Both the position numbers and the translations under genes were made by a program. Under the pieces are notes generated by a model. It worked only from the letters and a program-made list of their open reading frames with translations. It made no database searches and was not told the origin of the DNA. Positions 14,490 to 18,543 of a stretch of DNA of 18,543 nucleotides are shown in pieces; the stretch's first letter is position 1; every line of letters starts with the position of its first letter. The stretch is from Streptomyces regalis (GTDB taxonomy: Bacteria > Actinomycetota > Actinomycetes > Streptomycetales > Streptomycetaceae). The stretch lies in assembly GCF_001509475.1 (NCBI RefSeq), contig NZ_LLZG01000052.1, forward strand, positions 1 to 18,543, given 5' to 3'.

Positions 14490-14766
14490 TAACCGCCGCG
14501 GCGGTCTGCGCGGCACCCTCGCTACGGTCGGCGTCGCGCTGCTGGCCGTCCTCTGCTGCGCCGGGCCGGTGCTGCTGGCCAGCGGCGCCCTGGCGGGCCT
14601 TGGCGGCGTCCTGGTCAGCCCCTGGCTGCTGGTCCCGGCCGCGGTGCTGCTGGCCGGCGGTCTCGCCTGGTGGCTGCGCCACCGTGGCCCCGGCAGCGGC
14701 GATGCCTGCCGTCCACCGGCCGCCCGCACCGACCAGCACGACCCGGATCTGCCCCGTAAGCCCTGA
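14461..14766 (+). CDS. MerF/MerT-like mercury uptake protein
   Basis: A 101-residue membrane protein with two helices (about 20-42 and 48-70). The first has the vicinal Cys pair followed by Pro, AVLCCAGPVLLASG, the signature of MerF/MerT Hg(II) transporters. The second is SPWLLVPAAVLLAGGLAWWL, followed by a basic RHR. The tail is hydrophilic with a single Cys. It would carry Hg(II) into the cytosol for MerA. GGGGAG lies 5 nt before the ATG, inside the end of the repressor gene, so it is coupled to it. Assignment rests on the CC-x2-P motif, topology and context. Confidence 0.8.
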   Translation: MTRPPTPPPDNRRGGLRGTLATVGVALLAVLCCAGPVLLASGALAGLGGVLVSPWLLVPAAVLLAGGLAWWLRHRGPGSGDACRPPAARTDQHDPDLPRKP

Positions 14767-14850
14767 CACCGCCGGTGCCCGACACTGCCGTGCGCGCCCG
14801 CAGAGACACCCGCCGACCAAGCGCCGCACTCGCCTGACACGGACCCGATA

Positions 14851-14868
14851 GGCAGGTCACGCCCTGCC
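14851..14868 (+). terminator. Possible hairpin terminator of the arsR-merF operon
   Basis: GGCAGG (14851-14856) and CCTGCC (14863-14868) pair perfectly with a 6-nt loop, 85 nt after the transporter stop. The stem is short and no T tract follows. The remaining stretch 14767-15032 shows no gene I can support. Confidence 0.3.
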
Positions 14869-15032
14869 GACAACCAGGGCATCGGTGAGTTCCCACAGAT
14901 CCTGCGTGCTGTACGTCGGCTGGGACACCGTCTGCGGGCAGACGGTCGCAGCCCGCCGCAGCCAGGCACCGCCCAGACCTGCCCGCAGCGCGCCGTCGAC
15001 GTCCCAGCCGCTGTCCCGACAAGATCTTCCGC

Positions 15033-15430
15033 ATGCCCGGGAAGAACGGCGGAGGCATACCGCGCTACGCCCATGCCGACATCGAGTTCGAGGGTTTTGT
15101 CGACGTGTACGTGCCTCGTGGGGTCTCCCGCAGGTGTCAGGATCCAGGCCGCGGCCACGTCATGCTGGACAACGGCGCCGCCAATCACGACCCCGCCGCC
15201 TTCCACGCCCCGGATCGTTTCGACGCCTCCCGTACGACGCCCCCGCACCTGAGCTTCGGGCACGGTGCCCGCTACCGCATTGGGGCGCCCCTGGCCCGTA
15301 TGGAACTCCAGGTCGCCTTCTCCCGACTCGTCTCGCGATTTCCGCAGATGCGCCTCGCCGTGCCGGTCGAGGAACTGCGCCTGCGGCCCGACATCCTGAC
15401 GGCGGCTTGGATGCACTGCCCGTCGCCTAG
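15033..15430 (+). pseudogene. Decayed cytochrome P450 C-terminal fragment
   Basis: This is the last third of a bacterial P450: GGGIPRYAHADIEFEG, AANHDPAAFHAPDRFD, then the heme-binding region LSFGHGARYRIGAPLARMEL. In a working enzyme the residue after Tyr is Cys, the heme ligand; here CGC (Arg) stands where TGC is expected. No N-terminal two thirds (I-helix, ExxR) is found upstream. Near the end the frame shifts: after 15400 the natural-looking terminus GGLDALPVA and a TAG at 15428-15430 lie in another frame, one base missing. Three independent lesions make this a clear remnant. Confidence 0.82.
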
Positions 15431-15634
15431 TGAGCGATGGGGCACGAGGGGGCAGCCTGCAAGGTGAGGCCGTGGCCGCCGGTGTCCGATCAGAGCGTCT
15501 AGGGGAAGGGATGACGGCGTCCCCAGCAGACCCACGGGCACTCTGCAGCTCTGCGGGTGCCAGAGCCATTGCGCGCCGCTGGGACGGAGGTGTTCGCCCC
15601 TCGCTGTCGGTGGAGGGTGGCATCATGCCCGGTC

Positions 15635-16411
15635 ATGGGGAAGAGGGACGAAAGCGATGAGGCGTATGTCGTCGACTTGTGCAACCAGGTGCTGGGCGAG
15701 ACGGCCCTGACCCAGCACACCTTCGACTGGCTCCTGGGAGATCCGGGCACGAACGGGCGGCGGGCGAAACTGCCGGTGGACGCCTACTGGCCGGGGCACC
15801 AACTTGTTGTCGAATACCGGGAGTTGCAGCATGAGCAGCCGGTGCCGCACTTCGACAAGCCGGAGCGGCTCACGGTCAGCGGCGTCCACCGGGGCGAGCA
15901 GCGGGCCCTGTACGACGCCCGTCGCGACACCGAAATCCCCGCCCACGGCCTACGACTGGTGGTCGTCCGCCCTGCCGACCTCGACGCGGACAGCCGCGGA
16001 CGCCTGCGTCACAGCCGCGAGGCGGACATCGCGGCACTGAGGAAGATCCTCGCGCGCGACAGCGACGAGGACCGGGTCACCGATGCCTTCCGCACCTGGC
16101 TGCTGGCCCGGGGCTGGACACCGGTGACTCCGACGGACCGCTGGACCGACCTGGAGGCGGTACGAGGGAGCGAACGCCTGATCTGCGAAGCCAAGGGACG
16201 GACCAGCGAGAAGGGCATCGACACCGACATCGCCTACGGGCAGCTCCTGCGCCGCATGACCAATGACCAACTGGATATACGGTACGCGTTGGTTGTGCCG
16301 TCCTCATCAGTCAGGGCCGCCGAGCGCGTCCCGGCGCATGTGCGGCGACTGCTGCGGATCGACGTGTACGAGGTGACAGACGACAACCAGGTGCATCAAC
16401 TGACCTCATAG
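15635..16411 (+). CDS. Protein with two PD-(D/E)XK nuclease-like halves
   Basis: A 258-residue soluble protein. The N-half (about 9-125) has LPVDAYWPGHQLVVEYRELQH, where D49 and E60-x-R62 fit a PD-(D/E)XK-like core with Arg for Lys, and a Vsr/DUF559-like look. The C-half (about 145-247) has TDLEAVRGSERLICEAKGRT, with D172 and E185-A-K187 as a standard core, followed by RYALVVPSS, a typical closing strand. Such folds occur in restriction, repair and mobile-element nucleases; no methylase or helicase is nearby. Start at the ATG at 15635 is tentative: GGAGG is about 18 nt upstream, and an earlier GTG at 15617 or 15587 is possible. Function inferred from motifs only. Confidence 0.65.
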   Translation: MGKRDESDEAYVVDLCNQVLGETALTQHTFDWLLGDPGTNGRRAKLPVDAYWPGHQLVVEYRELQHEQPVPHFDKPERLTVSGVHRGEQRALYDARRDTEIPAHGLRLVVVRPADLDADSRGRLRHSREADIAALRKILARDSDEDRVTDAFRTWLLARGWTPVTPTDRWTDLEAVRGSERLICEAKGRTSEKGIDTDIAYGQLLRRMTNDQLDIRYALVVPSSSVRAAERVPAHVRRLLRIDVYEVTDDNQVHQLTS

Positions 16412-16561
16412 CTGATACCAACACTCTATTCACGGCTTCGGGCCGGTGAACTCGACGGCACCACCTCGACCTTCAGCACCTGCTTCCCCGCCGACAACCG
16501 TCACGTCCGAACCCGGCGCCCTCACCGGCGGCACGCACGCGGCGGATGGCGGGCTCGGCAG

Positions 16562-16789
16562 TCAGGCCAGCCGGTACACGGCCTGGTCCGGATCAGGTCT
16601 CACGATCAGGCCGTCCTTGGCGAGTTCGCGCAGGTTGTGACGGGCTTCCTTCCCTGCGGCCTCCTCGCTCGCGGGCTCGTACCCGGCGACACGCAGGGCC
16701 AGCACGGCGCGGTTCGTGTCCCAGCTACCGCCCAGCGCCTGGATGACCGCGGCGAGTGCTTGCTTATGTGTCAGAGGCTTCTCAGTCAT
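16562..16789 (-). CDS. Small winged-helix-like hypothetical protein
   Basis: A 75-residue protein, MTEKPLTHKQALAAVIQALG at the start, then an Ala/Glu-rich helix and NLRELAKDGLIVRPDPDQAVYRLA, a pattern like a recognition helix plus wing. There is no Cys and no membrane segment. A strong GGGGGAGG lies 5 nt before the ATG at 16789. It may bind DNA, but no family is recognised and its neighbours give no clue. The flanking stretches (16412-16561 and 16790-17063) hold nothing I can call. Confidence 0.6.
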   Translation of the reverse strand: MTEKPLTHKQALAAVIQALGGSWDTNRAVLALRVAGYEPASEEAAGKEARHNLRELAKDGLIVRPDPDQAVYRLA

Positions 16790-17153
16790 CTCATCCTCCC
16801 CCTTCGAAAAGCCGCTACAGCATGACACACCACTGCGAAGTCCCCGAGGCCGCCGGAGAGGCGAAACCCAGCATGACGTGCGCGAGGAGGAGCATGTGGC
16901 GGCACGCGGCCGAGCACGGGGGAACGCCGTCCTGGACGCCTGCCATGTAGCCGGGCGAGCCCGCCAGGCCATCACAGAAAGGTCACCGCTCCCTCAGGAA
17001 GCGGACACATCCTCTGCCCCGCAGTACCGTCATCCCCTCCGGAATCGCCCGCAGGGGAACGAGATGAACAACCCGCACATGTGGCCGCCCAGACCGCAGC
17101 TGCCGCGCCTGACTCCGAGGTGGGCGCGCAAGAGATACGCTCTGCCCGCGCTA

Positions 17154-17990
17154 GAGGTTGTCCCGTAACTGGTGGGGCAGTTGGTGCGTTGGCTGGGCAT
17201 GGGTGGGGTGATCTCAGCGGATGATCCGAAGTGGATTGAGCCGTTCTCCGGGCTGACTGAGTCGCAGTTCACCAGGCTGGTGGCTCTGGTGCGGCGTCGC
17301 GGTGGTGATGTTCAGCGCGGCCGTCCCTGGCGGCTGCCGCTGGAGAACCGGGTGTTGCTGGTGGCGACGTACTGGCGCACGAACCTGACGTTGCGGCAGG
17401 TGGCGCCATTGTTCGGGGTCTCGAAGTCTGCGGCCGACCGCATCCTTGACCACCTGGCGCCCTTGCTGGCCATCTCGCCGGCCCGCCGGCCGCGCAAAGA
17501 CACCGTCTACATCGTCGACGGCACCCTTGTGCCCACACGCGACCGCAGCATTGCCGCGTCCAGCAAGAACTACCGCTACTCGACGAACCTTCAGGTCGTG
17601 ATCGATGCCAACAGCCGTCTGGTGGTGGCGATCGGTCTGCCGCTGCCCGGCAGCCGCAACGACTGCCGGGCGTTCACGGAGTCCGGCGTCGACCGGGCCT
17701 GCCGCGGCGCACCGACCATCGCCGACGGCGGGTACCAGGGCACCGGACTGCTCATCCCGCACCGCAAACGACGAGGTCAGACACGCCTCAGCCCACACCA
17801 GGAAGCGGAGAATGCCGTCCACCGCCGGGCGCGAGCCCGGGTGGAACACGCCCTGGCGCGGTTGAAGAACTGGAAGATCCTGCGGGACTGCCGGCTCAAG
17901 GGCAACGGCGTTCATCAGGCCATGCTGGGCATCGCCCGGCTCCACAACCTGGCCTCACCGGATAACTCACGCTTCATACGGGACAACCTC
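17154..17990 (+). mobile_element. IS5-family insertion sequence, 837 bp
   Basis: The ends are perfect inverted repeats GAGGTTGTCCCGTA (17154-17167) and TACGGGACAACCTC (17977-17990). They are flanked by TA within CTAG on both sides (17151-17154 and 17990-17993), so the duplication is TA or CTAG; the palindromic CTAG makes the exact edge ambiguous by a base or two. The element holds one transposase gene and is intact at both ends, which suggests a fairly recent insertion. Confidence 0.9.
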
Positions 17991-17993
17991 TAG
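17172..17993 (+). CDS. IS5-family transposase (DDE_Tnp_4 type)
   Basis: A 273-residue transposase. The N-terminal helix-turn-helix part spans about 25-100 (FSGLTESQFTRLVALV, LTLRQVAPLFGVSKSAADRI). The DDE catalytic part follows, with D116 in VDGTLVP, D185 in IADGGYQG and E225 in RVEHALARLK. The length and motifs match a complete single-ORF enzyme. Start is the GTG at 17172, with an alternative ATG at 17199. Its TAG stop is formed by the target-site copy at the right end, so the last codon lies at the very edge of the element. Confidence 0.93.
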   Translation: MGQLVRWLGMGGVISADDPKWIEPFSGLTESQFTRLVALVRRRGGDVQRGRPWRLPLENRVLLVATYWRTNLTLRQVAPLFGVSKSAADRILDHLAPLLAISPARRPRKDTVYIVDGTLVPTRDRSIAASSKNYRYSTNLQVVIDANSRLVVAIGLPLPGSRNDCRAFTESGVDRACRGAPTIADGGYQGTGLLIPHRKRRGQTRLSPHQEAENAVHRRARARVEHALARLKNWKILRDCRLKGNGVHQAMLGIARLHNLASPDNSRFIRDNL

Positions 17994-18379
17994 GCTTCGC
18001 GTTCTTCCTCGGCATCGGCGCCGGAGCCAGCGGCGACGGCACCACGACCGACGACGCGAAACCCTCAGCGGCCAGCCCTGGCCCGACCGTCACCGTAACG
18101 GCAACCGCGACGGCGAAGGCGAAACCCGCGCCCACGGTCACCGCGACGAAGACGGTCAGGGTGAAGGTGACCGTCACCGCACAGCCCGCCCAAGGTGACA
18201 GCTCCGGCAGCAGCGGGACAAGTGGCGGGGGTAGCTCTGGCGACCAGACGGGTGTCCAGTTCGGATACGCCTGTTCCCCCGTCGGAGCTCTCGGCATCGC
18301 CGAGGACGGACGGCCCGCCAAATGCTTCATGGGCAAGGACGGCCGGGCTCGGTGGGGCTATGACTCGAACCGAGGTTAG

Positions 18380-18543
18380 CCAGGCCCCACCGCAGCCCTC
18401 ATGCGCTGGATGACGGTTGGCCGATGTGAGAGTTCCAGGCGCGCTACTCAGGTTGAATTGGCGATGTCCGGGCTGTGGTGACGGGTCGTGATCCCTGCGG
18501 TACGACGTCCTCATGCGGTACGCGCAAGGGGGCGGGCTGACGC
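18380..18543. other. Right-edge stretch without a recognisable gene
   Basis: No coding frame, hairpin or RNA gene is supported in these 164 bases. A 9-bp direct repeat TGCGGTACG (18496-18504 and 18514-18522) is too short to interpret. Confidence 0.4.

Larger units (their letters stand above)
17064..18379 (+). pseudogene. Secreted or anchored protein gene split by an IS element
   Basis: The 5' piece (17064-17150) encodes MNNPHMWPPRPQLPRLTP and a basic RWARKRYALPA, with AGGGGA 5 nt before the ATG. The 3' piece resumes at 17990 as LGFAFFLGIGAGASGDG, then a Thr/Val/Pro/Lys-rich stretch, a Gly/Ser linker and a C-terminal FGYACSPVGALG...AKCFMGKDGRARWGY domain with two Cys. Removing the IS and one target copy joins the pieces in frame into 158 residues with a membrane helix across the junction. 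This layout is common among short Streptomyces envelope proteins. As it stands the gene is inactivated. Function unknown. Confidence 0.8.

Noticed and set aside
18496..18522. Direct repeat TGCGGTACG near the right edge
   Set aside because: Nine bases with an 18-bp period in high-GC DNA is not distinguishable from chance.

Overview
The window is high-GC DNA with Streptomyces-type codon use, weak or missing Shine-Dalgarno sites at some starts, translationally coupled (ATGA/GTGA) genes and actinobacterial protein families. It most likely comes from Streptomyces or a close relative. It reads as a heavy-metal resistance island (copper, then mercury) with decayed and mobile sequence on its right side. 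No tRNA, rRNA or CRISPR array was seen.

Region 1 (about 1-7180) is copper export and an attached redox operon. A CueR-like MerR regulator (685-1098, -) is divergent from a Cu(I) P1B-ATPase, CopA (1176-3518, +). A 49-residue protein with seven cysteines (426-575, -) has its own MerR-type promoter. Downstream of copA lie a methionine-rich secreted or anchored protein, an anchored Pro/Ala-rich protein, an ApbE-type FAD:protein FMN transferase, and a ferric-reductase-like membrane flavoprotein with a C-terminal 2Fe-2S domain. These four are tightly packed and probably act together as an extracytoplasmic electron-transfer or metal-handling module.

Region 2 (about 7180-11330) holds an SMR efflux protein, a CopZ-like HMA protein, a TauE/SafE-like membrane protein with a C-terminal cupredoxin-like domain, and a secreted Met/His/Cys protein, all on -. 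Divergent from these is a + operon of two tiny membrane/coiled-coil proteins and a BNR-repeat lipoprotein, again behind a MerR-type promoter.

Region 3 (about 11340-14770) is a mer cluster. merA, a MerR-family regulator and merB lie on -. An ArsR/CmtR-like repressor and a MerF/MerT-like transporter lie on +, with an inverted-repeat operator in the divergent gap. merA carries an apparent 1-nt deletion.

Region 4 (about 14770-18543) is accessory debris: a P450 remnant that has lost its heme-ligand Cys, a protein with two PD-(D/E)XK-like halves, a small winged-helix-like protein, and an IS5-type element. The element has split a secreted-protein gene, whose reading frame is exactly restored when the element and one target copy are removed.

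Four promoters share one architecture, TTGACC-20 bp-T(A/G)NNGT with a dyad in the spacer. Three look like one copper regulon (Cys-rich protein, copA, the 9961 operon) and one drives merB.
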